From assembly GCA_013204985.1 (NCBI GenBank), contig JABMLG010000011.1:1-64000 (forward strand): a DNA stretch of 64,000 bases. Reading direction: 5' to 3'. Source of the stretch: Microbacteriaceae bacterium VKM Ac-2855 (GTDB lineage: Bacteria; Actinomycetota; Actinomycetes; Actinomycetales; Microbacteriaceae). This document shows, in pieces, positions 8,815 to 16,391 of the stretch (position 1 is the first letter of the stretch; each line of letters starts with the position of its first letter). The position numbers and the translations under genes were made by a program. The notes below the pieces were generated by a model. That model saw nothing but the letters and a program-made list of their open reading frames with translations, had not been told where the DNA came from and ran no database searches.

Positions 8815-10455
8815 ATGACACGACGACCCGTTGCACGGGCCATCACAGCAGGCCTCGCCGCTCTCGCGGCGGTCGTGATGACCGCAACCCTGTTCGCCGC
8901 GCCCAGCTCGGCCGCGACGAACCGCTACGCCGCACCCTCCGGCACCGGCACCTCCTGCACCAGCAGCGCGCCCTGCACGCTCGCCACCGCCGTGCAGAAC
9001 GCCACCGCCGGTGACACGGTTCTGCTCACCTCCGGCACCTACGCCACGGTGACACTGAACGGCACTCGAGGCACCACCGCCGCGCCGGTGACCGTGCGCC
9101 CCGCTCCGGGCGCCTCCCCGGTACTCGGCTCGACCAAGGTCTACTCCGGCAACACCGTCTGGAACGACATCTACTCGAAGTCGACCTTCTACACCTACGG
9201 CTCCGGGATCACCGTGAACCGGATGCACATCGACGGCGCGGGCATCTTCGTGCGCAGCGCGAACGTGGTCGTGCGCGACTCCGAGTTCGAGAACGGCTCG
9301 TCCATCGACGGGATCCAGATCGGCAACGCCTCGAACGCCCTGATCGAGAACAACGTCGTGCACGACTTCAACCAGAACATCGACAACGGGCTGCACGCCG
9401 ACTGCGTGCAGATCTTCGACAGCAAGTCGGTCACGCTGCGGGGCAACTCGATCGCCAACTGCTACAACGCTGGGATCCAGCTCTCCCCCGGCGGCGGCAA
9501 AGGCCTGAGCAACATCGTGATCGAGTCGAACTTCGTTCAGGGCTGCGTCGTCGTCAGCTCCGCCTGCCAGGGCGGCTCCGTCGCGGACTTCCGTGAGAAG
9601 TCGGCGAAGACCATGACGATCCGCAACAACACCTTCTCCAACGGCTCGCTGCGCTACGGGGGCGAGGCCACCTCGACCTTCGACCGCAACATCGTCAGCT
9701 ACCTCTCCGACTGCAACACCCCGATGACGAACAGCATCGTCGAGGGCTGGGCGACCAAGAGCTGCGCGCAGCCGAAGGACGTCGCCGCCGGCAAGGGCAA
9801 CCGCACGGGCACGGTCTCGTTCGTCAGCCGTGCGGGCACCGACCTGCACGTCACCAGCGCCGCCACCGCGTCCATCACCCCGTACGGCAGCCTGAACGCG
9901 GCCGCGACCGACATCGACGGTCAGACGTTGAGCGCCTCCATCGCCGGTGCCGACCAGTACGGCAACGGCCCGGTCTCCACGCCGACGCCGACCCCGACCG
10001 CGACCCCGACGCCGACGGCCACGCCGACGCCGACCGCGACCCCGACGCCGACCGCAACCCCGGAGCCCACCGCGACGCCGACCCCGACCACGACGCCCAC
10101 CGCGACGCCGACGCCCACCCAGACGCCGACGCCCACGCCGACGCAGACGACTGGGCCGGTGGTCGTGGACCGTACCGCGCCGACCGCGCAGATCACCTCC
10201 CCCGCGTCGGGCAGCACGGTGTCCGGCACGGTCACCCTGGTGTCCACCGCCAGCGACAACGTCGCCGTCACGGGCCTCAGCTACTGGCTGGGCGGCACCC
10301 GGATCGGCAACGCGACCCTCGCCGCCGACGGCACCTGGCGCCTCAACGTGAACACCGCGACGCTCGCCAAGGGCAGCTACGCCGTCACGGCCAAGGCCGT
10401 CGATGCCGCCGGTAACAGCGGCACCAGCACCCCGGTGACTCTGGTGGTCGGCTGA
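8815..10455 (+). CDS. Secreted right-handed parallel beta-helix protein with Thr-Pro linker and Big_7 domain
   Basis: 546 aa from ATG 8815 (MTRRPVARAITAG). The signal peptide ends near SSA-ATNRYAAP (~34). The beta-helix (~35-375) closely follows the 5,245-6,777 protein: shared NRYAAPSG/DRYAAPTG, FENGSSIDGIQ, ENNVV, DNGLHADC and RNNTFSNGSLR. A long Pro-Thr-Ala linker (~390-450) precedes the Big_7 domain (~455-546; QITSPASGSTVSG, DAAGNSGTS). The two genes are tandem paralogues that kept the catalytic-type DNGLHADC turn but differ in linker length and charge (Glu-rich in the first, Thr/Pro here). A -10-like CTTAGTTT lies ~95 bp upstream. Likely an extracellular polysaccharide-binding or -cleaving protein. 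Confidence 0.85.
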   Translation: MTRRPVARAITAGLAALAAVVMTATLFAAPSSAATNRYAAPSGTGTSCTSSAPCTLATAVQNATAGDTVLLTSGTYATVTLNGTRGTTAAPVTVRPAPGASPVLGSTKVYSGNTVWNDIYSKSTFYTYGSGITVNRMHIDGAGIFVRSANVVVRDSEFENGSSIDGIQIGNASNALIENNVVHDFNQNIDNGLHADCVQIFDSKSVTLRGNSIANCYNAGIQLSPGGGKGLSNIVIESNFVQGCVVVSSACQGGSVADFREKSAKTMTIRNNTFSNGSLRYGGEATSTFDRNIVSYLSDCNTPMTNSIVEGWATKSCAQPKDVAAGKGNRTGTVSFVSRAGTDLHVTSAATASITPYGSLNAAATDIDGQTLSASIAGADQYGNGPVSTPTPTPTATPTPTATPTPTATPTPTATPEPTATPTPTTTPTATPTPTQTPTPTPTQTTGPVVVDRTAPTAQITSPASGSTVSGTVTLVSTASDNVAVTGLSYWLGGTRIGNATLAADGTWRLNVNTATLAKGSYAVTAKAVDAAGNSGTSTPVTLVVG

Positions 10456-10461
10456 CGCCTC

Positions 10462-10496
10462 GGTGGGCCCGCGCTCCTCGTGAGCGCGGGCCCACC
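10462..10496 (+). terminator. Strong hairpin after the second beta-helix gene
   Basis: Perfect 15-bp arms GGTGGGCCCGCGCTC (10462-10476) and GAGCGCGGGCCCACC (10482-10496) with a 5-nt loop, 6 bp after the stop codon. Confidence 0.85.
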
Positions 10497-10617
10497 AGCG
10501 TCTCCATCTCGAATCCTTAACGAGACGGCAACGCGACGGGGCTCCCGCGTGACTCACACGCTGCCTATCCTTGGCAGGGTCCATCCGCTCATCCGCCTTG
10601 AGAGCACGAGGAATTCC

Positions 10618-11685
10618 ATGACGACTCCGACGCCCCACGCCGCCGATGCGGCGCGATCGAGCGCGAAGCCGACCGAGCGCCTGCTCTGGGTCGACGTCGC
10701 GAAGGGCATCGCCATCGTGCTCGTCGTGCTGCACCACGCGTGGCAGCTGCTCGGCGCGACCGGGTGGGATGTGGACTGGTACGCGCCGGTCGACTATGCG
10801 CTGACCACACTGCGGATGCCGCTGTTCTTCACCGTGTCGGGGCTTCTCGCCGCGCGGATCGGCGTGCTCGGATTCCGCGCGCTCTTCCGCAAGAAACTGG
10901 CGCTGCTGCTCTACCTGTACCTGCTCTGGTCGGCCATCCGCTCCGTCATCTTCGTCGTGGTGCCCTGGCCGCTGAACGACTTCGATCCGATCGCGAACTT
11001 CGCTCTCGCACTGCTCTGGCCGTCGAACGGACTCTGGTACCTGTACGCCCTCGTGCTCTTCACCACCCTCGGCTGGCTGACCCGACGCTGGCCGCGGCTG
11101 GTTGTCGTCGGTGCCGCCGCCCTCGTGTCGCTGGCCATCGCGGCCACCTCGCTCAGCACCACCAACTGGACCTGGGACGCGATGCTCGTGTACCTGCCCT
11201 TCTTCCTCGCGGGGATGTCGTGGCGGTCGCAGATCATCGCCTTCGTGTCCCGCTCGAGCTGGTGGCTGCCGTCGCTTCTCGTGCTGGCGTACCTCGTGAT
11301 CGAAGCCGCGCTGCTCATCACCGGACGCGGCCAGACCTACGCCCGCGTTCCCGTCTCGGCCCTGGCCGTGGTGGCCGGGCTGACCCTCTCGGCACAGATC
11401 GCGCGCAGCTGGACCGGACGCGGCCTCTCCACCCTCGGCCGGCAGACGCTGCCGATCTACGTGCAGCATCCGATCATCATCGCGATCGTCGTCGCCGTGG
11501 TGCCGCCGGTGCTGCCCGGTTGGATCGGCCTCGTGCTCGTCTCGGCGTTCGCGGTCGCCGTCTCGCTCGGCCTGCACCGGGTACTGAACCGCTTCCCGGG
11601 CATCTACACCCTGCCGGGTCGGCGCACCGCACCGGCTCCGGCGGTCACCGCCGGACCGCGCGAAGACGTCGACGCCCGCGGCTGA
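10618..11685 (+). CDS. Acyltransferase-3 family membrane protein
   Basis: 355 aa from ATG 10618. Integral membrane O-acyltransferase of the Acyl_transf_3 (NodX/OafA-like) family, which acetylates or otherwise acylates surface sugars. The N-terminal RLLWVDVAKGIAIVLVVLHH has the family signature Asp-x-x-(K/R)-Gly and the conserved active-site-type His-His. RMPLFFTVSGLL is the second conserved block. About ten hydrophobic helices follow, and the C-terminal tail is Pro/Arg rich. The alternative upstream start (10480) would precede the likely promoter (TATCCT at ~10564) and is not used. Its place beside secreted beta-helix proteins and the pyruvyl transferase supports a role in decorating the same surface polymer. 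Confidence 0.85.
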   Translation: MTTPTPHAADAARSSAKPTERLLWVDVAKGIAIVLVVLHHAWQLLGATGWDVDWYAPVDYALTTLRMPLFFTVSGLLAARIGVLGFRALFRKKLALLLYLYLLWSAIRSVIFVVVPWPLNDFDPIANFALALLWPSNGLWYLYALVLFTTLGWLTRRWPRLVVVGAAALVSLAIAATSLSTTNWTWDAMLVYLPFFLAGMSWRSQIIAFVSRSSWWLPSLLVLAYLVIEAALLITGRGQTYARVPVSALAVVAGLTLSAQIARSWTGRGLSTLGRQTLPIYVQHPIIIAIVVAVVPPVLPGWIGLVLVSAFAVAVSLGLHRVLNRFPGIYTLPGRRTAPAPAVTAGPREDVDARG

Positions 11686-11739
11686 CCCGCCTTCCTTCCC
11701 GTCGCCTGGGCCGCCCCGCGGTTGCACCCCGGCCGTAAC

Positions 11740-12220
11740 CCGAGTCGTCACGCACCGCCCCGCCGAAGCCCGGGTTGTCACGAACCGCCGCGGAACGGCC
11801 GGTCTTCGACAACCCGGGCGACACCAAGCGCCCGGAACGGACGGCGACGACCGGCGACGGCCGTCACGAACCGCCCCGCCGAAGCCCGGGTTGTCACGAA
11901 CCGCCGTCGAACCGCCGCGGAACGGCCGGTCTTCGACAACCCGGGCTTACCAAGCCCTGGAGCGGACGGCGACGACCGGCCACGGTCGTCACGCACCGCC
12001 CCGCCGTAAGCCCGGGTTGTCACGAACCGCCGGCGAACCGCCGCGGAACGGCCGGTCTTCGACAACCCGGGCTTCACCAGGCGCCCGGACCGGACGGCGA
12101 CGACCGTCACGCACCGCCCCGCCGAAGCCCGCGTTGTCACGAACCGCCGGCGAACCGCCGCGGAACGGCCGGTCTTCGACAACCCGGGCGACACCAAGCG
12201 CCCGGAGCGGACGGCCGGAC
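11740..12220. repeat. Four long inverted-repeat units (CCCGGGTTGTC family) before the LamG gene
   Basis: AAGCCCGGGTTGTCACGAAC occurs at 11766, 11882, 12008 and (one change) 12125, giving spacings of 116, 126 and 117. Each copy is followed ~30-40 bp later by GTCTTCGACAACCCGGG, so GCCCGGGTTGTC and GACAACCCGGGC form 12-bp perfect stems around a conserved ACGAACCGCCG core. Between units lies a GACGGCGACGACCGGC segment. The reading frames that cross it do not hold a common phase. No gene is seen in 11,686-12,357 apart from these repeats. The same CACGAACCGCC core recurs at 14,165-14,310, on the other side of the gene. Confidence 0.85.
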
Positions 12221-12357
12221 CGGACGGCGGGGTCGTACGATGCACCGTCGGCCGCGGCGGCGTGTTTTGGACGCGGTGTCTCATCCCGCGTGTGGAAGGC
12301 TGCCGACGGCGTAGGCTCGCGCAAGCCCGTCCGAGTCGCCCCCCACCGAAAGTCCGC

Positions 12358-14136
12358 ATGCGCATCCGCTTCACGCCGACCGCCACCCTCGTCGCTGCGT
12401 TCATGCTCGCCGTCGGGTTGACAGCCTCCGGGGCGGTACCCCTCGCATCCGCGGCCACCGACGTGACGAAACCGACCGTGTCACTTTTGTCGCCGACCGC
12501 CGGCTCCGCGGTGAGCGGAGTGCTCAGGCTCGTCGCCACGGCGACCGACGCGTCGGGCATCGCGACGCAGTCCTTCTGGCGCGCGACGACCCGGCTCGGC
12601 AACGGCACGAAGCAGGCGGACGGTACGTACGCGCTGAATGTCTCGACGGCGGCCTGGCCCAGCGGCACGCAACTGCTGATCGCCAAGGCCACGGATGCGG
12701 CCGGCAACATCGGAGCGGGCGCCGCCGCCGCGGTCACGGTCGGGCCGATCACGACACCGACACCCACGGCCACGGCCACGGCGACACCCACGCCGACGCC
12801 GACCGACCCAGCGACGGCCACACCCACGCCCACGCCGACGCCGACGCCGACGCCGACCGACCCAGCGACGCCCACGCCCACTCCAACACCCACCGAGACA
12901 CCGACGCCGACGCCGACGCCCACACCAACGCCCACCGCCACGCCCACCATCGGGCCGGACAGGGTGAAACCGCAGGTGGCGATCACGGCGCCCGCATCCG
13001 GTGCCGCCGTCTCGGGCACGATCACTCTCTCCGCGGTGGCGACGGATGCGATCGGGGTGACGTCGCAGTCGTTCTGGCGCGGATCCGTGCGCCTCGGTAA
13101 CGGCACCCTCGCGTCGGAGGGCAGTTGGCGGCTGAACGTCAGCACCAGCGCCTGGCCCGCCGGGGTCAACACGATCCTCGCGAAGGCTTCGGATGCGGCG
13201 GGCAACATCGGCTCCAGCGCCACGGTGACGCTCATCGCGGGCGGACCGACGCCGACGGCAACTGCCACACCCTCACCGACACCGACCGCCACCCCGACGG
13301 CCACCGCAACACCGACCGCCACCCCCACAGCAACGGCCACCCCAACACCCACGGCCACCCCCACACCCACGAGCTCCCCGACCGCCGCCCCGGTTCCGAC
13401 GCCCCTCGCGGAGTGGGACTTCGCCGAACAGGCGGGCCCCTACTTCTCGACCGCCGGCGACCTCGCGCTCACGCAGGCCGGGCGCCTGCCCGCCACGACG
13501 GTCGCGACTCCGTGGGGCAGCGGCATCGCCCTCTCCGGCAACAGCTATCTGCGCATCCCGAAGGAGTCGGTCGGGAGACTCAATGTCGGCGCGAGCGGCA
13601 ATGCCGTCACGGTGGCCGCCTGGGTGCGGATGACCGACCTCGACGCGGGATTCATCGGCGGCGTGTGGCAGGAGGACAACTCTGATCCGCGCCGATCCTA
13701 CGGACTGTTCTACGACCTCAAGACCTACGGCGGCGACGAGCGCGCCAACTTCCACGTCTCGAAGACCGGAGGGCCGACGCCGGGCTACCCGTTCTCCCGC
13801 GACTACTCGGCTTCCGGCCAGACGTTCGTCCGGGGGGCGTGGCAGCTGCACGTCGGCACCTACGACGGTTCGAGCGCGATCTCGTACCTCGACGGAACCG
13901 CCGTCGCCATCCCGACGTTCCGCGACAGTCTCGGCTTCACCTACGCGAAGAACCCCTACTCCTTCTCGGACGGCCTCAACGGCACCCCCGGAGATTTCAC
14001 GGTCGGGGCCGTGAAGCTCACCTCGAGCGCCGGCAACTACGCGCAGGGCGAGTTCGCGAAGCTCCGCGTGTGGGATCGGGCACTCACGGCCGCCGAGGTG
14101 GAAGCCCTGTTCGACGCCGAAGCGGCCAACCGCTGA
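12358..14136 (+). CDS. Secreted protein with two Big_7 domains, Pro-Thr linkers and a C-terminal LamG-like domain
   Basis: 592 aa from ATG 12358 (MRIRFTPTATLV); the upstream extension to 12262 has no signal-like features. The signal peptide ends near ASA-ATDVTK (~36). Big_7/Ig-like domains lie at ~40-130 and ~205-290, each with SPTAGS/APASGA, SFWR and DAAGNIG. They are separated by Thr-Pro-Asp/Ala linkers. The C-terminal ~245 residues (LAEWDFAEQAGPYFS to the end) are a concanavalin/laminin-G-like domain, with SYLRIPKESV, VTVAAWVRMTD, and LRVWDRALTAAEVEALFDAE, the typical last strand. LamG_3 domains bind sugars or calcium on surfaces. No catalytic module is evident, so an adhesin or carbohydrate-binding role is likely. 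It has the same domain set as the neighbouring secreted proteins. Confidence 0.85.
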   Translation: MRIRFTPTATLVAAFMLAVGLTASGAVPLASAATDVTKPTVSLLSPTAGSAVSGVLRLVATATDASGIATQSFWRATTRLGNGTKQADGTYALNVSTAAWPSGTQLLIAKATDAAGNIGAGAAAAVTVGPITTPTPTATATATPTPTPTDPATATPTPTPTPTPTPTDPATPTPTPTPTETPTPTPTPTPTPTATPTIGPDRVKPQVAITAPASGAAVSGTITLSAVATDAIGVTSQSFWRGSVRLGNGTLASEGSWRLNVSTSAWPAGVNTILAKASDAAGNIGSSATVTLIAGGPTPTATATPSPTPTATPTATATPTATPTATATPTPTATPTPTSSPTAAPVPTPLAEWDFAEQAGPYFSTAGDLALTQAGRLPATTVATPWGSGIALSGNSYLRIPKESVGRLNVGASGNAVTVAAWVRMTDLDAGFIGGVWQEDNSDPRRSYGLFYDLKTYGGDERANFHVSKTGGPTPGYPFSRDYSASGQTFVRGAWQLHVGTYDGSSAISYLDGTAVAIPTFRDSLGFTYAKNPYSFSDGLNGTPGDFTVGAVKLTSSAGNYAQGEFAKLRVWDRALTAAEVEALFDAEAANR

Positions 14137-14164
14137 GGGTCACGCCCCGGTCGCGCCCTGCGCT

Positions 14165-14310
14165 GTCACGAACCGCCCCGGATGCCGACCCGGGTCATCG
14201 CGAACCGCCCGGCTCCCCCGCCCGGGTCGTCACGAACCGCCCGACTCCCCCGCCAGGGTCGTCACGAACCGCCGCAGAACCGCGGCGAAACGGACGCTCT
14301 CCGACAACCC
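14165..14310. repeat. Further TCACGAACCGCC repeat copies after the LamG gene
   Basis: Four short copies of (G)TC(A/G)(T/C)C(A/G)CGAACCGCC are spaced 29-40 bp apart (near 14165, 14198, 14228, 14260), ending in TCTCCGACAACCCGGG at ~14297-14312. They belong to the family at 11,740-12,220, so this gene is bracketed by the same element. Confidence 0.75.
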
Positions 14311-14316
14311 GGGCTG

Positions 14317-14862
14317 CTACTCGACCTGCCACGGCGCCGGGCGGTTGTGAACGCGGTCCGGCAGCGGCACCACCAATACGGGCCGGTGCTGACGGTGGGC
14401 GAGATGCACCGCGACGCTGCCGCTGAGGAACTCGGCGATGCTCGCCAGCACACCGTTCTCGCGAGTGCCGACGACGATCATCCGCGCATCGACCGACTCG
14501 GCCACATCGCTGAGCGCCAGCGCTGTCTCACCGCTCACCGACCGCACCGCCCAGTCGAGGGCGCTCCCCGCCAACGCGGATTCGACGGTCGCCAGGAGTT
14601 CCGTGGGGAACTCGGGCACTCCGCCGCGAGCGATCTCCTCCGTCAGGAGCATCCCCGAGCTGATGGGGATGCTGCCGGTGCCGGGATCGACGTACTCGCC
14701 GAGCAGGTACGGATCCGGCGCCACGTGCACCACGAGCAGCGGGCGACCCAACTCGCCCGCCGTCGCAGCTGCCGTGCTCAGCACGGTGGGCGATTGGCCG
14801 TCCACAACGCCGACGACCACGGCTCCACGCAATCGGGGATCGGGGGTCTGCGCCTGCGCCAT
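14317..14862 (-). CDS. Universal stress protein (UspA family)
   Basis: 181 aa from ATG 14862 (MAQAQTPDPRLRGAVVVGVV), preceded by AGAGGA six bases upstream. An upstream in-frame ATG (MSAGAVRGIR) is possible but lacks a ribosome site. UspA fold: first strand AVVVGVVDG with Ser/Thr after it, then RPLLVVHVAPDP. Near the C-terminus, RMIVVGTRENG, SGSVAVHLAHRQHRPVLVVP is close to the ATP-binding Gly-x2-Gly-x9-Gly-(S/T) pattern but with ENG for the first glycines. It probably binds nucleotide in the cytoplasm and acts in stress survival; partner unknown. Confidence 0.85.
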   Translation of the reverse strand: MAQAQTPDPRLRGAVVVGVVDGQSPTVLSTAAATAGELGRPLLVVHVAPDPYLLGEYVDPGTGSIPISSGMLLTEEIARGGVPEFPTELLATVESALAGSALDWAVRSVSGETALALSDVAESVDARMIVVGTRENGVLASIAEFLSGSVAVHLAHRQHRPVLVVPLPDRVHNRPAPWQVE

Positions 14863-14980
14863 GCGGATTCCTCTCACTGCACCTGCGCTCATCCTGCCAC
14901 CGGGTGAGCAGCGGATGCGATGGGCTGGCGGCAGCTCACACGACCCTTCGAGGCTGCTCAGAAACCCGTTCAGGTTTGAG

Positions 14981-14998
14981 TGTGACCGTTTCGTTACC
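14981..14998. promoter_or_regulatory. Direct-repeat operator candidate upstream of the CHAP hydrolase (MtrA-like)
   Basis: On the minus strand this reads GGTAACGAAACGGTCACA. It contains two GT(A/C)AC half-sites starting 11 bp apart, one DNA turn. The same layout (GTAACG and GTAACG, 11 bp apart) is at 18,039-18,055. Tandem GTAAC-type half-sites are known for MtrA, the actinobacterial regulator of cell-wall hydrolase genes; assignment here is inference from pattern and target gene. Confidence 0.45.
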
Positions 14999-15071
14999 AA
15001 AACGGCCCGGGTTAGACTGCCTCGGTCCCCGAAGAACGAACCCCGATCCCCCCTCCGAGGAGCTCTGGCCC

Positions 15072-16079
15072 GTGTCGAATCCCGACATTCCCCCAGCGGT
15101 GGAGTGTCGAGACACCCCCAGCACCCCTGCCCGACCAACCGTGCGCCACCTGACGCGTCGCGAGGCGCGCGCAGCTGAAGCCGCGCAGGCGAACCCGGCA
15201 GCGGCAGGCCCTGCAATCGCGCAGCCCGCAGCCACGCAGCCCGTCGCCGCGCAGCCCGCAGCCACGCAGCCCGTGCGTCCACACGCCGTGACAACGCCGG
15301 CCGTGCACCGCAGCCCGGCCCGCCCCGCCGCAGCCGCCGCAGCCGCCGCCAACGCTCCGAGCCGAGACCGCCGGCCGATCAGCCGCCGCGCCCTCGGCCT
15401 GGCCACCTTCTCCGTCGTCGGCGGACTCTTCGCCACTGCGGCGATCCCCGCCTACGGTGCGCGATCGACCACGGCGGCCTCAGGCGGCTCCGCCACCGTC
15501 GGCCGCACGCAGAACCTCACCGTCTCGCCCGAGGCGCAGGGCGCGACCGCCGTGCGCGATGCGTTCGCGGCTCCGACCCAGGACCAACTCGACGCAGCCA
15601 GCCGCCAGGCCTCCGTGCTCTCCACGGCGAGCGACGGCAGCTACACCACCGTGAAGACGCAGGCCATCGGCGACGACTATCCGTGGCCCGGCCAACTCAC
15701 GGACAACGAGGGCGGCGGACTCTCGCCGCTGATGTACTACTACCGCGAGTGCGTCGACTTCGTGGCCTGGCGCTTCAACCGCGATGCCGGCGCGACCGCC
15801 GCCCCGTGGATCTACACCTGGAGCATCATCACCCCGATGGGCGGCAGCGCCTACGAGTGGCCCGACAACTGGGCCGCCAAGGGGTGGGCCACCAGCGCGA
15901 CGCCCATCGTGGGTTGCGCCGCCTGGTTCACCTACAACCACGTCGCCTACGTGCAGGCGGTCAACGCCGACGGCTCCGTCCTCATCGAGGAGTACAACTA
16001 CGGTGGTAAGCACTCCTACGGCACGCGCACGCTGGCTGCCGGCGCGGTCCCGCTGTTCCTCTACCCACCCGGCACGTAA
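15072..16079 (+). CDS. CHAP-domain cell-wall amidase/endopeptidase, membrane-anchored or exported
   Basis: 335 aa from GTG 15072 with GAGGAG nine bases upstream; the frame is open upstream to 14904, but that part would precede the promoter region. The cytoplasmic head starts with SNPDIPPAVE and contains HLTRREARAAEA, a motif common in exported actinobacterial proteins. An Ala/Pro/Gln-rich segment follows (PAATQPVAAQ repeats). A twin-Arg-like hydrophobic segment RRALGLATFSVVGG is at ~105-126. The CHAP domain (~210-335) has the nucleophile C227 in YRECVDFVAWRFN and H290 in TYNHVAYVQ, plus the final IEEYNYGGKHSYGTR block. CHAP enzymes cut peptidoglycan peptides, in growth or division. A direct-repeat operator at 14,981 suggests envelope-linked control. 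Confidence 0.88.
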   Translation: MSNPDIPPAVECRDTPSTPARPTVRHLTRREARAAEAAQANPAAAGPAIAQPAATQPVAAQPAATQPVRPHAVTTPAVHRSPARPAAAAAAAANAPSRDRRPISRRALGLATFSVVGGLFATAAIPAYGARSTTAASGGSATVGRTQNLTVSPEAQGATAVRDAFAAPTQDQLDAASRQASVLSTASDGSYTTVKTQAIGDDYPWPGQLTDNEGGGLSPLMYYYRECVDFVAWRFNRDAGATAAPWIYTWSIITPMGGSAYEWPDNWAAKGWATSATPIVGCAAWFTYNHVAYVQAVNADGSVLIEEYNYGGKHSYGTRTLAAGAVPLFLYPPGT

Positions 16080-16273
16080 GGGCGTCGATCGAGCGACGAG
16101 AGCGTCGACATCGCGCCGGGTAGACCATATTCGTGTGATCCGAGTCTAAGCTCGGTACCAGGGCCCGAGAGGGTCTCGAGCCTGAGATGGACACCGCTGC
16201 TGCGCATGGTGGCAAGACCATCGGCTCGTCAGCGTACGAGACTTGCCCCGAGTCCCGAACGCTCGGCACCCTG

Positions 16274-16312
16274 CGTCCGGCCGGCCTTCGTGGCTCGAGG
16301 TCCGGCCGGACG
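16274..16312. terminator. Hairpin between the convergent CHAP and molybdoenzyme genes
   Basis: Perfect 11-bp arms CGTCCGGCCGG (16274-16284) and CCGGCCGGACG (16302-16312). It lies in the 312-bp gap (16,080-16,391) between two convergent genes and could end either transcript. I see nothing else in that gap. Confidence 0.6.
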
Positions 16313-16391
16313 ACAGGATGCCCGGAGCGCGGCCGAATCAGCACCGCCGACGCAACCCAGCACCGCCGAGGCGCGAGCCGGGCGAGCGCGC

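Noticed and set aside
8722-11781. A 1019-codon minus-strand frame
   Set aside because: It is the mirror of the beta-helix and acyltransferase genes, with low-complexity Arg/Gly/Asp content and no domain. High GC produces such long shadow frames.
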